A stretch of 64,000 bases of DNA from Mycolicibacterium goodii (GTDB lineage Bacteria; Actinomycetota; Actinomycetes; Mycobacteriales; Mycobacteriaceae), in assembly GCF_001187505.1 (NCBI RefSeq), contig NZ_CP012150.1, forward strand, positions 2,976,001 through 3,040,000. Direction: 5' to 3'. The notes under the pieces are model-generated. The model searched no databases, was not told where the DNA came from, and saw only the letters and a program-made list of their open reading frames with translations. Below, piece by piece: positions 45,620 to 54,769 of the stretch (its first letter is position 1; the number at the start of each line of letters is the position of its first letter). The position numbers and the translations under genes were made by a program.

Positions 45620-46303
45620 TCAGGACATCAGGGCGGGGCGCAGGGCGGACGTCGTGACGGCGAGGTTCATCTCGGGCAGGGCCACCGCGTTCTCGTCGAC
45701 GTTCTCGTCGACCCAGCCTCCGGTCGAGATCTCGGTGGCCCGTGCGTGCACCCAGCGCCAGCCCCTTTCGTTGAGGCTCAGCACGGCACCGAGGCCGTCG
45801 ACCGCGTGCAGCAGGCAGATGATCGCGGCGATCGTCGGCGTCGGGTTGTGCCCGTCGAACAACGCGCCGAGCAGCGCTGCCCGGGCCGCGCCGACCCGGT
45901 CCCGATTGGTCAGCGGCCAGCAGTAGCCGCGGCGACCGGGAAATCCTTTGCCGGGCACGCGGATTCGCCGGATCTGGCCGATGGCCTGCAGATGCGTCTC
46001 GAGGTCGGACTGGACACGCCTGCCGAGTTTGGCCAGCGCCGCCTCCGGCGCGAGGGGCCGCTTGCACAGCACCTCGAATGCTGGGTCGGCGACCGGATCG
46101 GGTGGGAAATGCCCGGCCAGTGCGATGAGCCGGCCCGCGGCGACCGGTTCACCGGCCAGGGCGGGCCGAATCCGGCACAGGTAGGCCAGGTCCAGCAGCA
46201 CCGCGGCACCCAGGACGCGTTCGCGCCTGCGTCGATCCAGCCCCGGCTGCGCGGACGCGTTGTCCAGCAGCAGCAGGAAGAGATCCTCGGCGATCCGCGC
46301 CAT
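45620..46303 (-). CDS. GPP34 (GOLPH3/Vps74) family protein
   Basis: A 227-residue helical protein with the family pattern AEDLFLLLLDNASAQPGLDRRRRERVLGAAVLLDLAYLCRI at the N-terminus and RRGYCWPLTNRDRVGAARAALLGALFDG in the middle. In eukaryotes the family binds phosphatidylinositol 4-phosphate and Golgi enzymes. In actinobacteria its role is not known; a link to phosphoinositide lipids, which these bacteria make, is only conceivable. It lies downstream of greA on the same strand. Confidence 0.8.
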   Translation of the reverse strand: MARIAEDLFLLLLDNASAQPGLDRRRRERVLGAAVLLDLAYLCRIRPALAGEPVAAGRLIALAGHFPPDPVADPAFEVLCKRPLAPEAALAKLGRRVQSDLETHLQAIGQIRRIRVPGKGFPGRRGYCWPLTNRDRVGAARAALLGALFDGHNPTPTIAAIICLLHAVDGLGAVLSLNERGWRWVHARATEISTGGWVDENVDENAVALPEMNLAVTTSALRPALMS

Positions 46304-46340
46304 CCCCCCGACTGTAGTGCGTCCCCTCGGGGACGCCGCG

Positions 46341-46835
46341 TCAGCCTTGATACGGCTCGGCGCTGACGAGGGTCACCTTGACGACGTTGCCGCTCGGCAC
46401 GGTGTAGGTGCGGGACTCGCCGACCTTGGCCTCCAACAGGGCGCCGCCCAGCGGCGAGTTGGGGGAGTACACCTCGAGCTTGCCGTCGCTGATGCCCTCC
46501 TGGCGGGTGGCGATCAGGAACGTCTCGGTGTCGTTCTCGTCGTCGTCGTAGTAGACCTTGACCACCGAGCCGGGCAGTGCGACACCGGACTGCTTCGGGG
46601 CCTCGCCGACCTTGGCGTTGTTGAGCAGTTCCTGCAGCTGACGGATGCGGGCCTCCTGCTGGCCCTGCTCCTCGCGGGCGGCGTGATAGCCGCCGTTCTC
46701 GCGCAGGTCGCCCTCTTCACGGCGGTCGTTGATCTCCGCGGCGATCACCGGCCGGTTGGCGATCAGCTGGTCCAGCTCCGCCTTCAACCGGTCGAATGCC
46801 TCCTGGGTGAGCCAGGTGACCTGGGTATCGGTCAT
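46341..46835 (-). CDS. greA: Transcription elongation factor GreA
   Basis: A 164-residue protein, the usual size. Residues 1-75 form the coiled coil that enters the RNA polymerase secondary channel, with the acidic tip in [18 protein letters not shown] (Asp and Glu needed for transcript cleavage). The C-terminal domain ends with [20 protein letters not shown] lies 11 bases before the ATG. A 205-base upstream region has three related 10-bp elements. It matches Rv1080c in position. Confidence 0.95.
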   Translation of the reverse strand: MTDTQVTWLTQEAFDRLKAELDQLIANRPVIAAEINDRREEGDLRENGGYHAAREEQGQQEARIRQLQELLNNAKVGEAPKQSGVALPGSVVKVYYDDDENDTETFLIATRQEGISDGKLEVYSPNSPLGGALLEAKVGESRTYTVPSGNVVKVTLVSAEPYQG

Positions 46836-46908
46836 GTTCTTCGCGCTCCTGTCGTCGTCGTCTCGCGCTCGTTACGAAAGTCTGGTGGTTTCGGGCCGGG
46901 AGCTTGCG

Positions 46909-46985
46909 CGTGTATTGCCGGCATGGCAAGCGGTTTTTCACCGCTAATGCAGCAATACACGGCCCCAGCGGGAAACCGTGTATCG
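46909..46985. promoter_or_regulatory. Three related 10-bp elements upstream of greA
   Basis: CGTGTATTGC (46909-46918), its reverse complement GCAATACACG (46951-46960) and CGTGTATCGC (46976-46985) are arranged as inverted repeats. AGCGG-TTTTTCA-CCGCT at about 46928-46944 is an extra hairpin. They lie in the greA promoter region. Confidence 0.45.
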
Positions 46986-47040
46986 CACAATGGTAGCACC
47001 GCGACGTCAGCCGAATGTCATTCAGCGTTGGTTGCGTCAC

Positions 47041-47469
47041 TCAATTCTGCGGTCCCACCAGGTACGACGGCACATCCGTCCCACACCCGTAGATGTCGCC
47101 CATCACCGGTTTGCGCGTCGACTTCACCTCGGTGGTGACCTGCACCACCCGGTCGGTCGACGGCGGCACCAGGATCTCGCGGCGACCCGATTCGCTGCCG
47201 TCCTTCGCGCGGGCGCGCACGATGCAGACGACGGGCTTCGACGGGTCCGGTCGTTCCACCCCGATGGTCACCTGGACCGTCTCGTCGTCGAGCAGTTGAT
47301 AGCCCGTGAGCTCGCCTTTCACATCACCGCCGGTGAACCGCTGGTAGGCCACGACCGCAACCACCACACCCACAACGACCGCGACTGCCGCGACCGCGAT
47401 CAGGATCCAGCGGCGGTTGCTGCGCGGTTGATCCCGGGATCCGTACCGGGCGGCGGGGCGTTCGATCAT
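47041..47469 (-). CDS. DUF4307 single-pass membrane protein (Rv1081c-like)
   Basis: A 142-residue protein. A basic N-terminus (residues 1-20) is followed by a membrane helix (about residues 22-43) and an extracytoplasmic beta-rich domain with VTIGVERPDPSKPVVCIVRARAKDGSE and two cysteines (VVCIV and YGCGT). It matches DUF4307. ATG 47469 is preceded by TATAGT 10 bases away and no ribosome site. It is divergent from mca, 117 bases apart, as in M. tuberculosis. Confidence 0.83.
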   Translation of the reverse strand: MIERPAARYGSRDQPRSNRRWILIAVAAVAVVVGVVVAVVAYQRFTGGDVKGELTGYQLLDDETVQVTIGVERPDPSKPVVCIVRARAKDGSESGRREILVPPSTDRVVQVTTEVKSTRKPVMGDIYGCGTDVPSYLVGPQN

Positions 47470-47479
47470 CAGAACTGGA

Positions 47480-47485
47480 ACTATA
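47480..47485 (-). promoter_or_regulatory. -10 box of the DUF4307 gene
   Basis: TATAGT on the minus strand, 10 bases before the ATG. A transcript starting 7 bases further on would have a leader of about three bases. Confidence 0.45.
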
Positions 47486-47586
47486 GGCGGGGACAAACGG
47501 GTAGCCACCGTCAGATGGCCCGCCGACCGGCTGATGGACATGGGCGAAGGATTAGGTAAGAGGTCGCCGTAGTTAGATGGAACGAA

Positions 47587-48453
47587 ATGAGTGAACTGCG
47601 GTTGATGGCGGTGCATGCCCACCCCGACGACGAATCCAGCAAGGGTGCGGCCACCACCGCGCGCTACGCGGCCGAGGGTGCCCGCGTCATGGTGGTGACC
47701 TTGACCGGCGGCGAGCGCGGAGACATTCTCAATCCGGCGATGGACCTGCCCGAGGTGCACGGACGGATCGCCGAGGTGCGCCGCGACGAGATGGCCAAGG
47801 CCGCCGAGATCCTCGGTGTCGAGCACCATTGGCTGGGTTTCGTCGACTCCGGCCTGCCGGAGGGCGATCCGCCGCCGCCCCTGCCCGATGGCTGCTTCGC
47901 ACTGGTTCCGCTTCAGGAGCCGATCAAGCGCCTGGTGCGGGTGATCCGCGAGTTCCGTCCGCACGTGTTGACCACCTACGACGAGAACGGTGGCTATCCG
48001 CATCCCGACCACATCCGCTGCCACCAGGTGTCGGTGGCCGCGTACGAGGCGGCGGCCGACCACCTGCTGTACCCCGACGCGGGTGAACCGTGGGCGGTGT
48101 CGAAGCTGTACTACAACCACGGTTTCCTGCGGCAACGCATGCAACTGCTGCAGGACGAGTTCACCAAGCACGGGCAGGAAGGCCCGTTCGGCAAATGGCT
48201 CGAGCACTGGGATCCCGACAACGACGTGTTCGCCAAGCGGGTCACCACGCGCATCCAGTGCTCGGAGTACTTCAGCCAGCGTGACGACGCGCTGCGCGCG
48301 CACGCCACCCAGATCGACCCCAAGGGCGACTTCTTCCACGCCCCGATCGAATGGCAGCAGCGGCTGTGGCCGACCGAGGAGTTCGAACTCGCGCGTTCGC
48401 GCGTGCCGGTGACGCTGCCCGAGGACGACCTGTTCAGCGGGATCGAACCATGA
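47587..48453 (+). CDS. mca: Mycothiol conjugate amidase
   Basis: A 288-residue zinc amidase of the LmbE/PIG-L family. The zinc motif AHPDDE is at residues 11-16 and the second part is [10 protein letters not shown] (about residues 138-147). It splits mycothiol conjugates of electrophiles and drugs, so that the mercapturic acid leaves the cell and the GlcN-inositol part is reused. Length equals Rv1082. TTAGAT ends 8 bases before the ATG. The next gene overlaps by four bases. Confidence 0.93.
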   Translation: MSELRLMAVHAHPDDESSKGAATTARYAAEGARVMVVTLTGGERGDILNPAMDLPEVHGRIAEVRRDEMAKAAEILGVEHHWLGFVDSGLPEGDPPPPLPDGCFALVPLQEPIKRLVRVIREFRPHVLTTYDENGGYPHPDHIRCHQVSVAAYEAAADHLLYPDAGEPWAVSKLYYNHGFLRQRMQLLQDEFTKHGQEGPFGKWLEHWDPDNDVFAKRVTTRIQCSEYFSQRDDALRAHATQIDPKGDFFHAPIEWQQRLWPTEEFELARSRVPVTLPEDDLFSGIEP

Positions 48454-48719
48454 TCGAGACGATGACGGCCGTGGTGACGTTGCTGGCCGAGGAGCCCCGC
48501 AACACCGGGCCCGAGTTCGGCAAGGCCGCACCGTTCGGGCTGTTGATCACCGTCGTACTGCTGGTCGGCACGTTCGCGCTGGTGTGGTCGATGAACCGGC
48601 ACCTGCGCAACCTGCCGGAGTCCTTCGATCCCGATCATCCCGAACCCGATCAGGAGGCCGACGACGGAACCGTCGTCATCGAACCCCCGGAGAACGGAAC
48701 CGCCAAGGGTTCTGAATAA
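48450..48719 (+). CDS. Small single-pass membrane protein (Rv1083-like)
   Basis: An 89-residue protein. The N-terminal 30 residues are followed by a membrane helix (about residues 27-47, [19 protein letters not shown]) and an acidic C-terminal tail rich in Glu and Asp. The ATG at 48450 overlaps the mca stop (ATGA), so it is co-translated with mca. The conserved pairing with mca in M. tuberculosis suggests a shared role, but no function is known to me. Confidence 0.8.
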   Translation: MIETMTAVVTLLAEEPRNTGPEFGKAAPFGLLITVVLLVGTFALVWSMNRHLRNLPESFDPDHPEPDQEADDGTVVIEPPENGTAKGSE

Positions 48720-48735
48720 CCCGGGCCCGCGCGCC

Positions 48736-48741
48736 TAAGGT
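48736..48741 (+). promoter_or_regulatory. Leaderless-type -10 box
   Basis: TAAGGT ends 6 bases before the GTG at 48748, which has no ribosome site. Confidence 0.45.
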
Positions 48742-48747
48742 GGGGCT

Positions 48748-50721
48748 GTGGCCAATCTCCTGAGCCGGTCCACCAGCCCGTACCTGCGCCAGCACGCGGG
48801 CAACCCGGTGCACTGGCGCGAATGGACGCCCGAGGCGCTCGCCGACGCGGCCGCGCGCGACGTGCCGATCCTGCTGTCGATCGGTTACGCCGCCTGCCAC
48901 TGGTGCCATGTGATGGCCCACGAGTCGTTCGAGGACGACCAGGTCGCCGCGCTGGCCAACGCGAACTTCGTCTGCATCAAGGTCGACCGCGAGGAGCGGC
49001 CCGACCTCGATGCGGTGTACATGAACGCCACCGTCGCGCTCACCGGGCAGGGCGGTTGGCCGATGACGTGCTTCCTCACCCCCGACGGCAGGCCGTTCTT
49101 CTGCGGCACCTACTACCCCAAACCGAACTTCCTGCAGTTGCTCACCGCCGTCGCCGAGACCTGGCGGGACCGGCGCGACGAGGTCGAGCGGGCGTCCGAT
49201 CAGATCACCGCCGAACTGCAGAAGATGGCGGGCGGCCTGCCCGGTGGCGGCCCCCCGGTGAGCGCCGAGCACTGCGATCAGGCGGTGGCGGCCGTGCTGG
49301 CCGAGGAGGATGTGCGCAACGGCGGGTTCGGCGGCGCGCCCAAGTTCCCGCCCTCTGCGCTGCTGGAGGGTTTGCTGCGGCACTATGAGCGCACGGGGTC
49401 GGCCAACGCCATGGCCGCGGTGCAGCGCACCTGTGCGGCGATGGCCCGTGGCGGAATCTACGATCAGCTGGCCGGTGGCTTCGCCCGGTACAGCGTCGAC
49501 CCGCACTGGGTGGTACCGCATTTCGAGAAGATGCTCTACGACAATGCCCTGCTGCTGCGTGCCTACGCGCACCTGGCGCGTCGCACCGGAAGCGTCTTTG
49601 CGCGCCGGATCGCCTCGGAGACAGCGGATTTCATGATCGCCGAGCTGGGTGACCAGGATATGTTCACCTCGTCGCTGGACGCCGACGCCGCCGGACGGGA
49701 AGGCTCCACCTACGTGTGGACGCCCGCCGAGTTGCGCGACGTGCTCGGCGATGACGACGGCATCTGGGCCGCAGCGGTTTTCGGGGTCACCGACGAGGGC
49801 ACATTCGAACACGGCGCGTCGGTGCTGCAATTGCCCGCCGACCCCGACGACCCGGCGCGGTTCGAGACCGTACGCGACGCGCTGCGCACGGCGCGGGCCG
49901 CGCGGCCCCAGCCCGCGCGCGACGACAAGGTGGTCACGGCGTGGAACGGTTTCGCCGTCACCGCACTGGCCGAGGCGTCGGTCGCACTGCAACGGCCCGA
50001 ATTGCTCGACGCCGCTTCACGATGCGCGCGTCGCCTGGTGGACCGCCACATCGTCGACGGGCGGTTGCGTCGCGCCGGCCTCGGGAACGAGGTGGGGACC
50101 AGCGCGGGCATCCTGGAGGACCACGCGGCGTTGGCCACCGCGTTGTTGACGCTGTACCAGCAGACCGGAGCGTGGCTGCCCGATGCCCGTCACCTGCTCG
50201 ACCTCGCGTTGGACCACTTCGCCGATCCCGAGCAGCCCGGCCGGTGGTTCGACACCGCCGACGACGCCGAGGCCCTCATGGTGCGCCCCGCCGACCCCGT
50301 CGACGGTGCGACGCCCGCGGGGGCCTCACTGATCGCCGAGGCGCTGCAACTGGCCGCCCACCTCACCGGCTCGTCGCGTTATGCCGAAGCCGCGCAGGCG
50401 ACCCTGGCCACCGCGGCGCCGATCCTGACCCGCGCCGCACGGTCGGGCGGGCACTGGCTGGCCGTCGCCGAGGCGCAGTTGCGCGGACCCATCCAGATCG
50501 CGGTGGCCTGCGAACCGTCGTCGGAACTCCTGGCCGCTGCGCGCACCCTGGCGCCGGGCGGCGCCGTCGTCGTCGGAGGTCCGGTGGACTCATCGGAGTT
50601 GCTGCGCGGACGCGACCGGGTGGACGGCGCCGACGCGGCGTACGTGTGCCGGGGAACCGTGTGCGATCTGCCCGTCACCACGGTCGGGGATCTGGCTGAC
50701 GCCCTCGGAGTGGCCGTGTAG
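48748..50721 (+). CDS. DUF255 thioredoxin-domain protein (Rv1084/YyaL-like)
   Basis: A 657-residue protein. The N-terminal thioredoxin-like domain has CHWCHVM (about residues 50-56) and [13 protein letters not shown]. Residues about 200-600 resemble a six-hairpin glycosidase-like alpha/alpha barrel with [26 protein letters not shown]-type motifs, here [20 protein letters not shown]. It is the standard length for the spermatogenesis-associated-20/YyaL family. Its biochemical role is not established. GTG 48748 follows a leaderless-type -10. Confidence 0.83.
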   Translation: [657 protein letters not shown]

Positions 50722-50724
50722 CGT
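50719..50724 (+). promoter_or_regulatory. Leaderless-type -10 box
   Basis: TAGCGT, overlapping the stop of the previous gene, ends 7 bases before ATG 50732. Confidence 0.45.
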
Positions 50725-50731
50725 CGCGGCC

Positions 50732-51103
50732 ATGCCGAGCGTTGAGCAGATGACTCAGACCGTCCACCGCTACCTCGAGCTGGTCTCCAGCGGCACCGCC
50801 GACGAGATCGCCGACCTGTACGCCGACGACGCCACCGTCGAGGACCCGGTGGGCGGCGAGGTGCACATCGGGCGGGCCGCGATCCGCGGCTTCTACGCTG
50901 GCGTCGCCGACATCAAGGCCAAGGCAGAACTGGTCACCCTGCGGGTGGCCGGACACGAGGCCGCGTTCCACTTCCGCCTCGATGTGGACTTCGGCGACAA
51001 CGGCGTACGCATCGAGCCGATCGACGTCATGGTGTTCGACAGCGAGGGCAAGATCGCGTCGATGAAGGCCTACTGGTCGCCGGCCGACACCCAGCCGCTG
51101 TAG
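50732..51103 (+). CDS. SnoaL/ketosteroid isomerase-like protein
   Basis: A 123-residue protein of the NTF2-like fold close to steroid delta-isomerases. HRYLELVSSGTADEIADLYADDATVEDPVGGEVHIG carries the Tyr near residue 13 and the Asp (EDPVG, near residue 37) that shuttles the proton in the family; the third acidic residue would lie near MVFDSEGKI. It may move a double bond in sterol-derived ketones. It stands next to no other steroid gene in this window, so the true substrate is open. Confidence 0.75.
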   Translation: MPSVEQMTQTVHRYLELVSSGTADEIADLYADDATVEDPVGGEVHIGRAAIRGFYAGVADIKAKAELVTLRVAGHEAAFHFRLDVDFGDNGVRIEPIDVMVFDSEGKIASMKAYWSPADTQPL

Positions 51104-51119
51104 CGACCGCCGCCCGAAA

Positions 51120-51896
51120 TCAGCTGGAGAAGACCGCGAACCACATCGCGATGTAGTGGCAGATCGCCGCGACCGCGGTGCACGCGTGGAAGAACTCGTG
51201 GTGGCCGAAGGTGGTCGGCCACGGGTTCGGCCATTTGAGCGCGTAGAGCACGCCGCCGATGCTGTAGAGCGCACCGCCGACGATCAGCAGCACCACGGCC
51301 GCCACACCGGCGCCGTCCATGATCGGCCCGATGAACCACGCCGCGACCCAGCCCAACAGGATGTAGAGCGGTACGCCGAGCCAGCGTGGCGCCGACGGCC
51401 AGAACATCTTGAGGAGCACGCCCGCGATGGCGCCGCCCCACACGATCCAGAACAGCACCATGCCCTTCGACTCGGGCAGGGCCAGCAAGGCGAACGGCGT
51501 GTAACTGCCCGCGATGAACAGGAAGATCATCGAGTGGTCGAGCCGCTTCATCCATTTGCGGGCGGCCACCGACGTCCAGTTCACCCGGTGGTACACGCCG
51601 CTCACCGTGAACATCGCCACAATCGTGAGGGTGTAGAGCAGGGTCGCCAGCCCGGCGCGGGTCGACTGCACCGACCACGACACCGACACCAGCGCCGCGC
51701 CCGCGATGACCGCGACGATCGCCGAGTAGACGTGAATCCACCCGCGCGCCCGCGGTTTTCCGAGGAACTGTGCGACACCGTCGGCGACGGCCGCGGGCAG
51801 GTCCTCGGCTTGACGTTGGGTACCGGAGAAACCGGCAGCCGCTGACCGGTAGGGGGCTGTCCGGCGATCATGGGAGCCGTCGATCGGCGCGGTCAT
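51120..51896 (-). CDS. Hemolysin III / PAQR family membrane protein
   Basis: A 258-residue protein with seven membrane helices (from about residue 55). The zinc-binding His and Asp of the family appear in [25 protein letters not shown] and [20 protein letters not shown]. Bacterial members (TrhA) influence membrane lipid homeostasis. The ATG at 51896 has GGAGGTGAC upstream. It is divergent from the Z-isoprenyl synthase with only 57 bases between starts, as Rv1085c and Rv1086. Confidence 0.87.
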   Translation of the reverse strand: MTAPIDGSHDRRTAPYRSAAAGFSGTQRQAEDLPAAVADGVAQFLGKPRARGWIHVYSAIVAVIAGAALVSVSWSVQSTRAGLATLLYTLTIVAMFTVSGVYHRVNWTSVAARKWMKRLDHSMIFLFIAGSYTPFALLALPESKGMVLFWIVWGGAIAGVLLKMFWPSAPRWLGVPLYILLGWVAAWFIGPIMDGAGVAAVVLLIVGGALYSIGGVLYALKWPNPWPTTFGHHEFFHACTAVAAICHYIAMWFAVFSS

Positions 51897-51939
51897 GTCA
51901 CCTCCATGAACAGCAATGGGTCATTCCCGCAGTTAACAG

Positions 51940-51945
51940 TAGTCT
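51940..51945 (+). promoter_or_regulatory. -10 box of the Z-isoprenyl diphosphate synthase gene
   Basis: TAGTCT ends 8 bases before GTG 51954 and supports that start over the longer frame. Confidence 0.5.
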
Positions 51946-51953
51946 GGATTCTC

Positions 51954-52745
51954 GTGGACATCATTCCCCCGCGCCTCAAGGAACCGGCCTACCGGATCTA
52001 TGAGATGCGGTTGCGTCAGGAGTTGGCGCGGTCCAAAGCCCAACTGCCACGGCACATCGCGGTGCTGTGTGACGGGAATCGCCGCTGGGCGCGTGACGCA
52101 GGTTACGACGATGTCAGCATCGGCTACCGCAAGGGCGCCGCCAAGATCGCCGAGATGCTGCGCTGGTGTCAGGCCGCAGGCATCGAGATGGCCACCGTCT
52201 ACTTGTTGTCGACCGAGAACCTCCAGCGCGATCCCGAGGAACTCACGGAGCTGATCGAGATCATCACCGATGTGGTCGAGGAGATCTGCGCGCCACACAA
52301 CAAATGGAGTGTGCGCACGGTCGGCGACCTGGAATTGCTGGGCGACGAACCGGCCCGCAGGCTGCGCGAGGCCGTCGAGAGCACCACGGCCAACCGGGCC
52401 AACTTCCACGTCAACGTCGCCGTCGCCTACGGCGGACGCCAGGAGATCGTCGACGCGGTCCGGTCGTTGCTGTCGAAGAAACTCGCCGACGGCGTCACGG
52501 CCGAACAGCTCATCGAGGCCGTCACGGTCGACGGCATCTCGGAGAACCTCTACACCTCGGGCCAGCCCGATCCCGACCTGGTGATCCGCACGTCGGGGGA
52601 GCAGCGGCTCAGCGGATTCCTGCTGTGGCAGAGCGCCTATTCGGAGATGTGGTTCACCGAGGCGTACTGGCCCGCGTTCCGTCGCGTCGACTTGCTGCGC
52701 GCGCTGCGCGATTACACCGCAAGGCACCGGCGCTTCGGCAAGTAG
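51954..52745 (+). CDS. Short-chain Z-isoprenyl diphosphate synthase (Rv1086-like)
   Basis: A 263-residue cis-prenyltransferase. Region I is HIAVLCDGNRRWARDAGY with catalytic Asp; ATVYLLSTENLQRDPEE and DPDLVIRTSGEQRLSGFLLWQSAYSE are regions III and V. It matches M. tuberculosis Rv1086, which makes Z,E-farnesyl diphosphate as the first intermediate to decaprenyl phosphate for wall synthesis. GTG 51954 gives the conserved start VDIIPPRLKEP; the longer frame from 51870 overlaps the divergent gene. Confidence 0.9.
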   Translation: MDIIPPRLKEPAYRIYEMRLRQELARSKAQLPRHIAVLCDGNRRWARDAGYDDVSIGYRKGAAKIAEMLRWCQAAGIEMATVYLLSTENLQRDPEELTELIEIITDVVEEICAPHNKWSVRTVGDLELLGDEPARRLREAVESTTANRANFHVNVAVAYGGRQEIVDAVRSLLSKKLADGVTAEQLIEAVTVDGISENLYTSGQPDPDLVIRTSGEQRLSGFLLWQSAYSEMWFTEAYWPAFRRVDLLRALRDYTARHRRFGK

Positions 52746-52764
52746 CCCGTGACACACTGGGGCC

Positions 52765-54138
52765 ATGGCTGCGCTGTCGGCGGTGGTCTTCACGCTCAGC
52801 TGGTGGCTGGGGCTCTACCTGGTCGCCCGTGACCCGCGCAAACCCGTGCTGGTGTTCGCCGCGGTCGGTCTGACGAGCTTCGCGGTGGTCGTCGCGCTCG
52901 ACGCGGTCCGGGTGATCACCGGGTCCGAAGTGCTCAGCCGCATCGAGATCTACTTCGTCGCGGTGCCTGCCATCGCGTGGTTCGCGGTGCTCGTCGAGCT
53001 GTCGCGGCCTGCCGAGGGTTTCCGGTCCCGCGCCACCGCGCTGGTGGCGATCCTCGCGGTCGCGGTGCTCGCGTTCGCGGCCGCCACGGTGGCGGGCGAC
53101 GTCGACGGTCCGCTGCGGCTCGGCCACTGGCTGATGTTCGCGGTGATCTCGGTGTCGTCGCTGGGCGCCATGGTCAAGGCCGTCGTGAGCGGCACCAAAC
53201 CGGGTTCGGTGGTCGGGTTCCTGGTGGTGGCGACGTTGTTCTTCGCGCTCGGCAACGCGATCCTGATCATTCCCCTCGGGTTGGTGCCGAGCTGGCTGGC
53301 CTTGGCGTCCACGGGTTTTGACGTCGCCCTGCTCGGTGTCGCGGTCGCGATGTGGGATGCCTTCGACGAGGGTCAGGCGCTGCGCGCCGACATGCGGCGC
53401 TCGGTGATCGGCACCGTGGTGATCGCGGTCCCGTTCGGCGCGCAGGCCCTGATCGGGCTTGCGGTCCTCGACTCTGGCGACGGCCACGTTGCGATGACGG
53501 TGCTGTTGTTCACCAGCCTCGCGGTCGCGGTGGCCGTCGAGGTGCTCGCCGATCCGCTGGCCGGGATCTTCGACCGGCTCGCGTTCTTCGGCTCACCGGA
53601 GTTGCGTGCCGACCGCGAGGCGTTGCGCCAGAGCGAGGCCGCGCTGCCGCTGCGGTCGCGCAGCCCGCTCGACGATCTCGACGACGACGCGTTCGCCAGG
53701 CTGACGCGCCGCGCGCTGGGCCACTACGGCGACTTGTCGAAACTGATGGCCAGCCCGTTGACCGCGCTGCCCGAGATCGACGCGCGCCTCGCCGCCCGCG
53801 GCGCACCGGATCAACCGCTGGAGCGGGCCAACGAACTCAAGGCTTTGCTGGCCGAGCGCATCGCGGCGCTCAAGCCGCGCGACGGCGGGGACTTCGGCAC
53901 CACCGAGGAGTGGCGCCACTACAACTCGCTGCACTTCCCGTACGTCGTCGGCGTGCGGGCCTACGCGCAGAACGCCACCGCGGCAGGGCTGGACCCGGTG
54001 GCCCGCCAGGCGTGGCAGTGGTTGGTCACCGAGGTGCCGCAGCGCTCACTGCACAACTGGCAGAACGCGGCCGCCAGGGTGATCGCGGCGGATCTGCGTG
54101 GGCGCGTCGCGCCGACCGTCGGTTCATCCGGGCGCTGA
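52765..54138 (+). CDS. Multi-pass membrane protein with cytosolic helical domain
   Basis: A 457-residue protein. Residues 1-260 contain about eight membrane helices, an arrangement like the 7TM sensor parts of some histidine kinases, but no kinase follows. Residues about 265-450 form a soluble, mostly helical domain with SPLDDLDDDAFARLTRRALGHYGDLSKL and TEEWRHYNSLHFPYVVGVRAYAQ. No catalytic motif is recognised. It starts 19 bases after the isoprenyl synthase gene and is probably co-transcribed. Function unknown. Confidence 0.65.
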   Translation: MAALSAVVFTLSWWLGLYLVARDPRKPVLVFAAVGLTSFAVVVALDAVRVITGSEVLSRIEIYFVAVPAIAWFAVLVELSRPAEGFRSRATALVAILAVAVLAFAAATVAGDVDGPLRLGHWLMFAVISVSSLGAMVKAVVSGTKPGSVVGFLVVATLFFALGNAILIIPLGLVPSWLALASTGFDVALLGVAVAMWDAFDEGQALRADMRRSVIGTVVIAVPFGAQALIGLAVLDSGDGHVAMTVLLFTSLAVAVAVEVLADPLAGIFDRLAFFGSPELRADREALRQSEAALPLRSRSPLDDLDDDAFARLTRRALGHYGDLSKLMASPLTALPEIDARLAARGAPDQPLERANELKALLAERIAALKPRDGGDFGTTEEWRHYNSLHFPYVVGVRAYAQNATAAGLDPVARQAWQWLVTEVPQRSLHNWQNAAARVIAADLRGRVAPTVGSSGR

Positions 54139-54248
54139 ACCGTGCCATCTGGTAAACCATCGCCGAATAGCGGCTGACCTGCGCCTGGCAGTGATTGGCA
54201 GCGTCTGGCGTCGATCTGGCAGTGGTTGGTGAGCAGTGTCGGAGGTGT

Positions 54249-54296
54249 TCGACACCAAGCTCGACACCAAGCTCGACACCAAGCTCGACGCGAGGA
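54249..54296. repeat. 12-bp tandem repeat
   Basis: The unit CTCGACACCAAG occurs in three near-perfect copies plus a degenerate fourth, just before the ribosome site of the gene at 54304. Upstream, TGGCAGTGATTGG and TGGCAGTGGTTGG form a separate direct repeat at about 54187-54224. Confidence 0.7.
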
Positions 54297-54303
54297 GCCC
54301 GCC

Positions 54304-54711
54304 ATGACCGCGATCATCACCCGACCACTGTCCGATTCCACCGACTCGCTGCTGCGGTTCGCGCTTCGCGCCGACGCCACCGTGTGTGCGGGCGTCGGCT
54401 TGCTCACCGCGATCCTCGCCGACTCGTTGTCGGCCGTCGCCGGGCTGTCGGCGACGGCCGGGTGGGTGATCGGCGCGGCGCTTGTGGGTTATGGGGCGTT
54501 GCTGTACGTGCTCGCCGCGCTGCCCGCCATCCGCAAGGTCGGCATCGCCGTCGCAAGCGGCAACGCTGTGTTCGCCGTCGCGGCCGTGACGGCCGTGCTC
54601 GCCGACTGGCTGCCGCTGACCGGTGCCGGTGTCGAACTGCTGCTCGGCTTCGTGGGCGCCACGGCCGTACTGGCCTGGCTGCAGTACCGCGGAGTGCGCC
54701 GCCTGGCGTGA
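54304..54711 (+). CDS. Four-helix membrane protein, tandem copy 1
   Basis: A 135-residue protein with four predicted membrane helices and short loops. The N-terminal pattern DSLLRFALRADATVCAGVG recurs in its neighbour. The C-terminus ends WLQYRGVRRLA, comparable with EWQFVGVRRIPA in copy 2, so the two are tandem duplicates of equal length. GAGGAG precedes the ATG. I do not recognise a named family. Confidence 0.75.
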   Translation: MTAIITRPLSDSTDSLLRFALRADATVCAGVGLLTAILADSLSAVAGLSATAGWVIGAALVGYGALLYVLAALPAIRKVGIAVASGNAVFAVAAVTAVLADWLPLTGAGVELLLGFVGATAVLAWLQYRGVRRLA

Positions 54712-54769
54712 CCGCCGTTCCCGCCGGGCCAAAACTCGCAGAAGAACACACCAGGAAAAGGAGATACAC

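Noticed and set aside
54249..54296. Short tandem repeat as a possible CRISPR fragment
   Set aside because: Units are 12 bp and contiguous with no spacers, and no cas genes are present.
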